From a virus, in IMG/VR virus record IMGVR_UViG_3300019926_000028, positions 1 to 56,382 of that record: a stretch of DNA of 56,382 nucleotides; one strand, 5' to 3'. A program made the translations under genes and the position numbers. The notes under the pieces were generated by a model. The model searched no databases. It worked only from the letters and a program-made list of their open reading frames with translations, and was not told the DNA's origin. Position 1 is the stretch's first letter. The number at the start of each line of letters is the position of its first letter. Below, piece by piece: positions 16,376 to 23,341 of the stretch.

Positions 16376-17283
16376 AAAACGAAATAAGGTCTGATATAGT
16401 TGATGGTATTTCAGATTTAGATGGTGGTTATTCAAATTTAATACCGTTTTCATATTTGGGTGGTAAGTACAAGCATTTGAATTGGATTCTTCCTAATTTA
16501 CCACATAAGAAATGTTATATTGAACCCTTTGGCGGAAGCGGTGTTGTTCTTTTGAATAGGAAACAGTCAGATCTTGAAACGTTCAATGATAAGTATTCAG
16601 AAGTAACAAACTTTTTCCGTGTTTTACGTAACAAACCAGATGAGTTACTTCAAAAGATAAGTTTAACACCATACTCCGAACAAGAGTTTAAAGACTGTCT
16701 TGAAAATAGAGATAGTATGTCTGATATTGAGAAAGCAAGGACTTTCTTTTTAATTGTTAATATGTCTTATGACAAAAACTTAGACAGTCCAAATTGGAGT
16801 TACAGTGTTAATTTTTCTTCATCGGGCGTAAGCAAGAAAATTTCTTCATACAAAGCTAAGATAAAAAGACTGAAACCGATAGCAAAGAGATTAACTGATG
16901 TTCAAATAACAAACAGAGACGCTATTGATGTTATACAAACATTTGACACGGAGCAAGGGCTGATTTATTGTGACCCACCATACCCACCTGAAGTAAGAGA
17001 GTTTGAGGATGCTTATGGCGTTGAGATGAAAGATGAAAAGCATAGGGAGATGGCTGAAGTTTTGCAGTCTTCTGAAGCGGATATTGCCATTTCTTCTTAC
17101 GAAAATGATTTATACAATGATTTGTTTTCTGGTTGGAACAGAATTGACGCTGAAGAAAAATCATTATCATCATCGCCGGGAGAAGGAAAGTCAACGACAA
17201 GAACAGAATGTTTGTATGTGAATTATGGTTCTGATTTTGACAATACAAGTGAAGTGAATGAACGTTCTGTTTTTGACTACTGA
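16372..17283 (+). CDS. D12-class (Dam-like) adenine-N6 DNA methyltransferase
   Basis: 303 aa. The N-terminal SAM-binding motif reads FSYLGGKYKHLNWIL with YIEPFGGSGVVLLN close behind, and the catalytic motif CDPPYPP is near residue 200; this is the alpha-class order of Dam and DpnM-type enzymes. They methylate adenine N6 in short sites such as GATC, but the specificity here cannot be read. No restriction enzyme is adjacent. The C-terminus is ERSVFDY, the tail shared with the other methyltransferases and matching a PIP-like motif. A new promoter follows immediately, so this gene ends its operon. Confidence 0.88.
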   Translation: MKNEIRSDIVDGISDLDGGYSNLIPFSYLGGKYKHLNWILPNLPHKKCYIEPFGGSGVVLLNRKQSDLETFNDKYSEVTNFFRVLRNKPDELLQKISLTPYSEQEFKDCLENRDSMSDIEKARTFFLIVNMSYDKNLDSPNWSYSVNFSSSGVSKKISSYKAKIKRLKPIAKRLTDVQITNRDAIDVIQTFDTEQGLIYCDPPYPPEVREFEDAYGVEMKDEKHREMAEVLQSSEADIAISSYENDLYNDLFSGWNRIDAEEKSLSSSPGEGKSTTRTECLYVNYGSDFDNTSEVNERSVFDY

Positions 17284-17304
17284 ATCGTAAGTCTTTTTAC
17301 TAAG

Positions 17305-17323
17305 CAACTGTTAGTAACAGTTG
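17305..17323. promoter_or_regulatory. Perfect 19-bp palindrome, likely operator of the HTH gene
   Basis: CAACTGTTAGTAACAGTTG is a perfect 9-1-9 inverted repeat lying between a TATA box (GTCTTTTTACTAA, about 17291) and the ATG at 17324. A regulator bound here would block initiation. The gene immediately downstream encodes a 60-aa winged-helix protein, so autoregulation is the simplest reading. Confidence 0.7.
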
Positions 17324-17506
17324 ATGAAAGGCGATCACCGAATTGACGCAATCATTGAAGAAGAAGTACAGGAAGGAAGAGTTACACCAGCTTATATCGC
17401 GCACGTTGGCGATGTTTCAAAGTCGTATGTGAGTCAACGACTTTCGCTGATGGTTGAGCGAGATGAGATCGAAAAAGTATATCGCGGGCTTTACGAGTTG
17501 AAATAA
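17324..17506 (+). CDS. Small winged-helix transcription regulator
   Basis: 60 aa, nearly all one winged helix-turn-helix: RIDAIIEEEVQEGRVTPAYI, then VSKSYVSQRLSLMVERDEIE as recognition helix and wing. Short HTH proteins of this type are common regulators in archaeal viruses. The ATG at 17324 follows directly on a 19-bp palindrome; a TTG one codon earlier would lie inside the palindrome and is less likely. It ends one base into the next HNH gene, which may have inserted behind it. Confidence 0.75.
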   Translation: MKGDHRIDAIIEEEVQEGRVTPAYIAHVGDVSKSYVSQRLSLMVERDEIEKVYRGLYELK

Positions 17507-18582
17507 TGAAATATACTGAACAAGAATTAATTGATGAGTTGCATAGAGTTTCTGAAGAGTATTGTGGTGGTGAGACGCCGACGCAGAAAGATATGAACAA
17601 ATATGGTAAATATTCAGCCGCAACATACGAACGTCGTTTTGAATCTTGGAATGATGTTTTGGAAGTTGTTGGGTTAAAAGTAAATGTTTATAAAGATTAC
17701 ACCGACGAAGACTTAAAACAAATATTAATAGATTTTAGTGAAAAATATTGCAACGGTGAGGCTCCAACTAGAGAGTTTTTTAACAAAAAAGCGGATATTC
17801 ATTATAGTACAATAGAAAATAGATTTGGGACTTGGAATAAAGCTTTGAAAATATGTGGAAAAAGCGTTAATGAAAGACATAAAATCCCCAAAGAAAAGTT
17901 GAGATATGAATTATTTAAAGTTAAAGATGTTGTAGGTGGAACACCGACAATTGGTGAAATGTGTGAATATGGAAATCTCTCTCATGGGCCTTATGTGACT
18001 GAATTTGGTTCATGGAATAAAGCACTTGAGTATCATGGAATGGAGTATAATCATAAAAATAATTTAAGTAAAGAGTATATAAAAAATGAAATAAAGAAAG
18101 TTTCGGAAAATCATTGTGGTGGCAAGGCTCCGAAAAGAGAAGATATGCGAGAATATTCTGAAATTTGTCAAATGACCGCAACTAATAAATTTGGCTCTTG
18201 GGATGTAGCGTTGGAGCAATGTGGGATAGAATCATTAAAAGCAACCGATTATCTTCCAAGTGGAAAAGAACATTTCAATTGGTGTGGGGGTATATCAATA
18301 AATTATGGCCCTTCGTGGAATAGACAAAGAAATAAAGCAATGAAAAGAGATGGTCATTGTTGTAGACTGTGCGAAAGGCCAGTTCAAGAAACTTTAATTG
18401 ATGTTCATCATATAACACCAGTTCGCTTTTGGAGAGTAGAGCAGGAACACGAGAAAATGAACCAACTAAATAATTTAATATCTTTATGCCGATCTTGTCA
18501 TAGGAAATATGAGGGACAATTGAAGGGGAGGGGGCATGATGAATTTGAATATGTTATTGATAGTGAAGCGATAGAGTTATAA
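17506..18582 (+). CDS. HNH homing endonuclease with four N-terminal repeats
   Basis: 358 aa. Four copies of the VSEEYC...PT...YG...FGSWN unit occupy about residues 3-240; the linker GKEHFNWCGG and YGPSWNRQR lead to the HNH nuclease with CRLC near 285, VHHITP near 303, LNNLISLCRSCH near 325. All metal-binding residues are present. The organisation is the same as at 233-1138, but with four repeats. It is wedged between the HTH gene and RFC-S, and the 26 bases before RFC-S hold no promoter I can see, consistent with insertion into an operon. Confidence 0.85.
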   Translation: MKYTEQELIDELHRVSEEYCGGETPTQKDMNKYGKYSAATYERRFESWNDVLEVVGLKVNVYKDYTDEDLKQILIDFSEKYCNGEAPTREFFNKKADIHYSTIENRFGTWNKALKICGKSVNERHKIPKEKLRYELFKVKDVVGGTPTIGEMCEYGNLSHGPYVTEFGSWNKALEYHGMEYNHKNNLSKEYIKNEIKKVSENHCGGKAPKREDMREYSEICQMTATNKFGSWDVALEQCGIESLKATDYLPSGKEHFNWCGGISINYGPSWNRQRNKAMKRDGHCCRLCERPVQETLIDVHHITPVRFWRVEQEHEKMNQLNNLISLCRSCHRKYEGQLKGRGHDEFEYVIDSEAIEL

Positions 18583-18608
18583 ATTTCGCCGCTTAATGGG
18601 CAAGTGCA

Positions 18609-19589
18609 ATGATTGAAAATAGCGTTTGGTCGGAGAAACACCGGCCAGAGGATCTTGATTCAGTAATTGGGAACACAGAACAAGTTAATCGAATGTCCAA
18701 GTGGGTAGATGATGATTCTGTCCCCCACCTTCTTCTTCATGGCCCCGCCGGAACGGGGAAGAGTAGTGCAGTAATAGCATTTTGTCGTGAAAAATATGGC
18801 GATGAATGGCGACAGAACCTCATAGAGTATAATGCAAGTTCTGACAGGGGCATAGACATCGTTCGTGATGAAATTAAAGAAGAAGCTGCTAGGAGCGCAT
18901 CTTCAAACCATCAACGGAAGGTGATAATGCTGGACGAGATTGACTCAATGACTTCTGATGCTCAAGCAGCACTTCGTAGAATTATGGAGAAGTATAGCGA
19001 TCAAACTATTTTTGCACTCGTCTGTAATTGGAGCAACCAAATCATCGACCCCCTGCAAAGTCGTTGCACTCCGCTTCCATTCAATAGACTCTCGGATGAA
19101 GAAATTAATGAATTGTTAACACGTATTCTTGAAAAGGAAGGTATTGATTATGAAGAGTCTGCCGTATCAAAAATTATAGATTATTGTGACGGCGATGCTC
19201 GGAGGGCGGTTCAAACCCTTCAAACGAGTGTTCAAGATGGTGTATTGACTGAAAATATTATTGAGGCAGTCGGCGGCCAAGTCGATGCAGAAACAGTTGA
19301 GCAACTTATATCCAAGTGCTTCAACGGTCAGATGGATGAGGCTCACGAAATGGTAGTGACTGATATTCTTCCGAATGTGACTGATTATTCTCGATTCACG
19401 AACACGTTGATGAAGAAGATTCAATATTCGGATGAACTTCCTGATGATGTGAGATGGTATGCAATCAGCAGGGTTGGAGAATTGGAACGGAATATCATGG
19501 AAGGGGCGAACCCCCACACCCAGATTACGAGTTACCTGAGTAAGATTCCGGCGATCCGTTACGCTTCTATTCCCCAGTATGACGAGTGA
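18609..19589 (+). CDS. rfcS: Replication factor C small subunit
   Basis: 326 aa, a normal RFC-S length. The sequence opens WSEKHRPEDLDSVIGN, then Walker A GPAGTGKSSA (44-53), Walker B MLDEIDSM near 107 and the SRC arginine-finger motif in LQSRCTPLPFNRL near 152. RFC opens PCNA and loads it at primer ends using ATP. With RFC-L at 27137 and PCNA at 11175 the virus encodes a complete clamp-loading set, so it need not depend on the host's. Confidence 0.93.
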   Translation: MIENSVWSEKHRPEDLDSVIGNTEQVNRMSKWVDDDSVPHLLLHGPAGTGKSSAVIAFCREKYGDEWRQNLIEYNASSDRGIDIVRDEIKEEAARSASSNHQRKVIMLDEIDSMTSDAQAALRRIMEKYSDQTIFALVCNWSNQIIDPLQSRCTPLPFNRLSDEEINELLTRILEKEGIDYEESAVSKIIDYCDGDARRAVQTLQTSVQDGVLTENIIEAVGGQVDAETVEQLISKCFNGQMDEAHEMVVTDILPNVTDYSRFTNTLMKKIQYSDELPDDVRWYAISRVGELERNIMEGANPHTQITSYLSKIPAIRYASIPQYDE

Positions 19590-19911
19590 TATATTCACTC
19601 AAATAATGAAAGAAATGACGGAATTGAAGCACGACGGGTACAATCCAAAGACAATAAAAGTTGATGGTGATTTTTTCGATTCTCTTATGGAAGAAAGTAA
19701 TTTTCTGAAGGCTAAAGATGTAGATAATATATCAAATGGCATCGGGAGAGTTGCCGGGATGGATATTGCGAGAGATGATAATGTTGATGGTTTTCAAATT
19801 GATACTGAGGATATAGAGTATGTTGGGGTTGAAGAATGTTTCAAATGTTCAAATGTGATGATGTATGATGAATCGAACGAGGAATTTTATTGCCCAATAT
19901 GTGAATCATGA
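19579..19911 (+). CDS. MYD zinc-ribbon family protein 1
   Basis: 110 aa. It overlaps the end of RFC-S by 11 bases. The C-terminal 30 residues are a zinc ribbon CFKCSNVMMYDESNEEF followed by YCPICES; the same pattern (CxxC, then M-Y-D, then F-Y-C-P-x-C-E) recurs in four other small proteins here (19908, 25954, 30274, 31348). The N-terminal 80 residues differ and contain a possible helix-loop segment (IFTQIMKEMTELK). It is probably one member of a paralogous set. Function unknown; zinc and DNA or protein binding are the safe inferences. Confidence 0.65.
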   Translation: MTSDIFTQIMKEMTELKHDGYNPKTIKVDGDFFDSLMEESNFLKAKDVDNISNGIGRVAGMDIARDDNVDGFQIDTEDIEYVGVEECFKCSNVMMYDESNEEFYCPICES

Positions 19912-20249
19912 CTAAAGAAGAAAATCTTAGACGGAGAAAAAGAATTAAAATCGCTGAAGAATTCTTTAATATGCTGTTTGAACACCCGGATAATTATTAT
20001 GTGAAATCCGGAATTCCCGATAATGCAAATTTTTACAGAGTATATGAAGATCCTCCCTATAATTGTATAGTGGTTGAGTATCAGTGCGATGATTGGGAAA
20101 AAGTTGGCGAAGGTAATCAAATTCCCGAACTAGAAATAGAATTCCGTGAATTGTTATGTCAACGGTGTGATTCCAAGATGATGTACGACGAGAAGAACAA
20201 AAGTCAATATTGTCCACGGTGTGAACGGAGGTTTTACTGTGGCGAGTAA
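19908..20249 (+). CDS. MYD zinc-ribbon family protein 2
   Basis: 113 aa, coupled to its neighbour by a 4-base overlap. A basic, helical N-terminus (LRRRKRIKIAEEFFNMLF) is followed by a beta-rich domain and the C-terminal ribbon CQRCDSKMMYDEKNKSQYC, PRCERRF. It is adjacent to family member 1, suggesting a local duplication. Function unknown. Confidence 0.65.
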   Translation: MTKEENLRRRKRIKIAEEFFNMLFEHPDNYYVKSGIPDNANFYRVYEDPPYNCIVVEYQCDDWEKVGEGNQIPELEIEFRELLCQRCDSKMMYDEKNKSQYCPRCERRFYCGE

Positions 20250-20523
20250 ATATAAGTGGAGAGCGGCTGAAAAGAAACCCGTTGGGGTTAGTTTTCGTGG
20301 GCCATACTATGATACTGATGAGATAGAGACGATTGAAGGTGATTATGAAATAGATGAAGAATATCTTGAAGAACATGAGGGGTATGTGATAATTGAAGGT
20401 GTGCAAGGAGAAAAATATCCATGCGCTTTGGATATATTCAGAGAGGCGTATAGATTACCAGAAGGTTCCGAAGCAATTTTAGGTTCACAGAGAGTATCTA
20501 AAGGAGGTAGGAGAGATGGTTAA
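20239..20523 (+). CDS. Unknown acidic protein (GTG start)
   Basis: 94 aa from GTG at 20239, which has a GGAGG ribosome-binding site 8 bases upstream; the earlier in-frame GTG at 20221 lacks one. The product starts MASKYKWRAAEKKPVGVSFR and is acidic in the middle, with PYY and several glycines. No cysteine pair except one single cysteine. I recognise no family. It overlaps the next gene by 8 bases. Confidence 0.55.
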   Translation: MASKYKWRAAEKKPVGVSFRGPYYDTDEIETIEGDYEIDEEYLEEHEGYVIIEGVQGEKYPCALDIFREAYRLPEGSEAILGSQRVSKGGRRDG

Positions 20524-20746
20524 CAAAGAAGCGCAAAAAGCGATAGATAAGGATATCGAAGAGAATAAGGAAATGTATCAGGCATTAGCGGATACCGATG
20601 ATGATATGAGTGAACTAAATAACCCAATGCGGTTTACAGCACGTCCGAGAAATATAAATATCCGGAACTGGCTAGGAGAAGATAAGCAGGTGACTGAGAT
20701 TGAGTTTGAACCGGGACAAATTTATGTTCATTGGGAGGAACGATGA
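20516..20746 (+). CDS. Unknown small protein
   Basis: 76 aa. A good Shine-Dalgarno (GGAGGTAGGAG) lies just before the ATG. The first half is a helical acidic/basic segment (KEAQKAIDKDIEENKEMYQA), the second half beta-like, ending FEPGQIYVHWEER. No known family. It overlaps the next HNH gene by 4 bases. Confidence 0.55.
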   Translation: MVNKEAQKAIDKDIEENKEMYQALADTDDDMSELNNPMRFTARPRNINIRNWLGEDKQVTEIEFEPGQIYVHWEER

Positions 20747-21819
20747 GTAAAAGAATCTCAAACGAAGAGTTGATTTCTGAACTTGAAAGAATTAATGATA
20801 TAATTCCTGATAACAAAAGCCCAAGGAGGAAAGATATGAAAGATATGGGGGAATATTCCGCTGGAACTTATACTAATAGATTTGGCGGTTGGAATGAAGG
20901 ATTAAAGGAAGCAGGCTTTGAATTAAATAAGAAAGATACTGGATATCCAAAAAAGATAGCAGAAGAAGAACTTATTTTCGAGTTGCAGCGTTTGGATTCT
21001 TCTATTGATCGGAATCTACAAATGGAAGATATGCGTAAAAGAGGAAAATATACTTTTGATACTTATCAAAAGAGGTTTGGAAGTTGGAACAAAGCATTAA
21101 AAGAAGCAGGTATAGAGATTAACAGAGAAGTTAATATTTCTATTGAAGATATCGTTAAAGATATTAAAAATGTATCTGAAAAACATTGCAACGGCGGATC
21201 GCCCACATCCGTTGATATGAAAAATCACGGAAAATATTCAGAAAGAATATATCTTTTTAATAGTGATATTTCTTGGGTAGAATTGTTAAAAACAGCAGGT
21301 TTTGAAAGCAAATATCAAGTGACAGAAGAGCAGTTAATTACTGCAATACACGATCTAGCTGAAGACATTGGCAAGACGCCTTCTTCCCGTGATATGAAAA
21401 GAGAGGGGAAATATACGTCGTGTCCATATAGGCGTGTTTTTGGAACTTGGAAAAAAGCTTTGTTAAATGCTGGCTATGAACCAATTGGTTATGTTTCCGG
21501 TGAAGATCATCCGAGTTGGAAAGGTGGTGTAAAACACGAAGAACGGCGAAAGCGTGAAAATTGGTCTAAACGTGTGAAAAATAGAGATAATTATGAGTGC
21601 CAGAGATGCGAAGAAGCAAGAAGTGAAGTAAGATTTGCACACCATATAAAAAGAAAAGATCAATATCCAAATTTGGCTTTTGATGACAGTAATGGTATTA
21701 CTTTGTGCGCGGATTGTCATGCTCAAGCCCATAAAAACGATAGAGAATACAATTCATTAAAGGCACTCGCGGATGAATTGGCACGAAAAGATTACAAAAT
21801 GGTATACAGCAATGAATAA
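20743..21819 (+). CDS. HNH homing endonuclease with four N-terminal repeats
   Basis: 358 aa from the ATG at 20743 (preceded by GGGAGG). Four repeats (each ending FGSWNKALKEAG or similar; the third is degenerate) fill residues about 5-250. The linker GEDHPSWKGG leads to an HNH variant with CQRCEEARSEVRFAHHIKRK and GITLCADCHAQAH, closer to the classical HNH than those at 233 and 17506. The stop overlaps the nuclease gene downstream by 8 bases. Confidence 0.85.
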   Translation: MSKRISNEELISELERINDIIPDNKSPRRKDMKDMGEYSAGTYTNRFGGWNEGLKEAGFELNKKDTGYPKKIAEEELIFELQRLDSSIDRNLQMEDMRKRGKYTFDTYQKRFGSWNKALKEAGIEINREVNISIEDIVKDIKNVSEKHCNGGSPTSVDMKNHGKYSERIYLFNSDISWVELLKTAGFESKYQVTEEQLITAIHDLAEDIGKTPSSRDMKREGKYTSCPYRRVFGTWKKALLNAGYEPIGYVSGEDHPSWKGGVKHEERRKRENWSKRVKNRDNYECQRCEEARSEVRFAHHIKRKDQYPNLAFDDSNGITLCADCHAQAHKNDREYNSLKALADELARKDYKMVYSNE

Positions 21820-22615
21820 AATTAACAGACTTTCCGCTAGTTCCATTAAAAAATATAAAAATTGTCCCAAGAGTTTTTTCTATAAGGAAATATCTGATGT
21901 AGAGCCTCCCGATGAAGAAGAGCCAGATTTCTTTGCAGTTGGGAACACCGTCCACGATACTCTCGAAAGCGTTTTACAAGAAGATGATGTTCTTGAGCTA
22001 TCTGAAGATGAACTGCTTTCCCGATTGAGAGAAAAAGAACGTTCTCTTGATTATAATTACGAGGATTCTGAAAAGGTACAAACCTGTCTTGAATTCGCAT
22101 CGAAATATATCTCAGGTTATGTAACTGATATTGTTTCAGTTGAAGACCGTTTTGAGATGAATGTAAAGGGTATTGATTTCGTTGGATATGCTGATTTGAT
22201 AGCTGATATTAATGATCGTGGGGAAGACTTAAATGACGTAATTATTGATTGGAAAACAGGGAAAGAAAACGATGAGTGGAAAGAGCGAATTCAGGGTGGA
22301 ATGTATGTCAAGATGTTCCATGAGATATATGGTCGGTGGCCTGAATCAATCCAATTTATCTATTTAAATGAAGGGACTCGTTCCGTTCATAACCGCATCG
22401 ATGATGGTGATGTAATGTGGAATGACCACCAGAACAAGTATTGGGAAGAAATTGAGGGTGATATTAGTGATATTAGCAACTCTGCATTTAATGATGAGTG
22501 GGAAGCGAACGTAAGTGATAGCTGCTATTTCTGTGACTATAAGTTTGCTTGTTCTGATTATATCGGAAGTGAAGATTGTGAACCGCACCATTTAGAGATT
22601 GAGGCAGGAATATGA
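21812..22615 (+). CDS. Cas4/RecB-like PD-(D/E)XK nuclease with iron-sulfur cysteines
   Basis: 267 aa from the ATG at 21812. The N-terminus reads RLSASSIKKYKNCPKSFFYK, typical of the RecB/AddB/Cas4 nuclease family, with the first cluster cysteine. The catalytic core is GYADLIA followed by VIIDWKTGKEN (D...DxK) and QGGMYVKMF. Three more cysteines close together, CYFCDYKFAC near 240-249, complete a 4Fe-4S site. Such enzymes resect DNA ends 5' to 3'. In a virus this fits end resection for the RadA/Sak4 system; use in CRISPR adaptation is possible but unsupported because cas1 and cas2 are not seen. Confidence 0.85.
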   Translation: MNKINRLSASSIKKYKNCPKSFFYKEISDVEPPDEEEPDFFAVGNTVHDTLESVLQEDDVLELSEDELLSRLREKERSLDYNYEDSEKVQTCLEFASKYISGYVTDIVSVEDRFEMNVKGIDFVGYADLIADINDRGEDLNDVIIDWKTGKENDEWKERIQGGMYVKMFHEIYGRWPESIQFIYLNEGTRSVHNRIDDGDVMWNDHQNKYWEEIEGDISDISNSAFNDEWEANVSDSCYFCDYKFACSDYIGSEDCEPHHLEIEAGI

Positions 22616-22812
22616 AATACGAAGATATACCAGAAAAACAAAAGCGGTTATGCGTTTCGTGTTCTAGTCTAGCAAATAGCTATGAGACAAATTATACAGA
22701 ACAAAAACCGATTGGTGTTAAGTATCATCCCGGTACTAAAGGTTGTTGGGGGCCACGGGCGAAAATAGAATGGAAATGGGAATGTCTTGATTGTGGAACG
22801 GAGCAATTCTAA
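22612..22812 (+). CDS. Small cysteine-rich protein
   Basis: 66 aa. CVSC near residue 13 and CLDCG near 60 bracket a Lys-, Tyr- and Trp-rich centre (TKGCWGPRAKIEWKWE), consistent with one zinc site in a beta-rich fold. The ATG overlaps the nuclease stop by 4 bases and its stop overlaps the next start. Unrecognised. Confidence 0.55.
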   Translation: MKYEDIPEKQKRLCVSCSSLANSYETNYTEQKPIGVKYHPGTKGCWGPRAKIEWKWECLDCGTEQF

Positions 22813-23039
22813 TGAAATCTGACGATATTGAAACTCATATTTTGGAGTTGAACGATACGCGGTTTAGAATAACCAACGATCCGTGGACGGGTGATTGGTG
22901 TGTTGATTCGCCGGATGAGTTGGTACAGGGTACATATCTTGCGAGTAAGAAAGGCGCAATAAATTATTGTTTGGTAGAGGCAAGCATAGTAAAAAGATCC
23001 GAGGTTGAATACGAGATGGCTCCCGATAGAACGTTCTAA
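22812..23039 (+). CDS. Unknown small protein
   Basis: 75 aa from the ATG at 22812 (coupled to the preceding gene). It reads as an alpha/beta protein with two tryptophans (DPWTGDWCVDSPDEL) and a short helical stretch (SKKGAINYCLVEA). Nothing recognised. It ends its operon: a new promoter begins two bases after its stop. Confidence 0.55.
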   Translation: MKSDDIETHILELNDTRFRITNDPWTGDWCVDSPDELVQGTYLASKKGAINYCLVEASIVKRSEVEYEMAPDRTF

Positions 23040-23040
23040 C

Positions 23041-23055
23041 CGAAAGCGTTAAAAA
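23041..23055 (+). promoter_or_regulatory. BRE/TATA promoter of the PolB operon
   Basis: CGAAAGCGTTAAAAA lies 22-36 bases before the ATG at 23077, predicting a leaderless message that includes the membrane protein and PolB. Confidence 0.6.
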
Positions 23056-23076
23056 GCAAACCGTGTAAATAAAACT

Positions 23077-23340
23077 ATGCCGGAATCAGAGATATATTAT
23101 CCCGAAGATGGAGAATGGACACAAGAAGATGTTGACAGGTTTATTGAGAGTGTTGAAGAACAAGAGGTTGAAACAGGTGGCGGTGGTGATGAAGTAAAAG
23201 TCTCCGCCGGAACTATTCTTGTTGCCATTTTTCTATTCTTTATCATAGTTTATTCAATCTATGTGCAACAGTTCCAATTCGCTGGTTTGAATTGTATACT
23301 TCTTGTAGCATTAGCTCTCGGAAACAAGGCAATTGAGTAG
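23077..23340 (+). CDS. Small membrane protein
   Basis: 87 aa. An acidic, soluble first half (SEIYYPEDGEWTQEDVDRF) is followed by two hydrophobic segments, TILVAIFLFFIIVYSIYV and FAGLNCILLVALALG, long enough for two membrane helices. No signal peptide cleavage site. It is first in the PolB operon, an odd place for a membrane protein; anchoring replication at the membrane is only a guess. Stop is one base before the polymerase ATG. Confidence 0.6.
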   Translation: MPESEIYYPEDGEWTQEDVDRFIESVEEQEVETGGGGDEVKVSAGTILVAIFLFFIIVYSIYVQQFQFAGLNCILLVALALGNKAIE

Positions 23341-23341
23341 A

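Noticed and set aside
21812-22615. Cas4 as part of a CRISPR adaptation module
   Set aside because: No cas1 or cas2 lies near it and the array is 16 kb away with eroded ends; a recombination nuclease is simpler.
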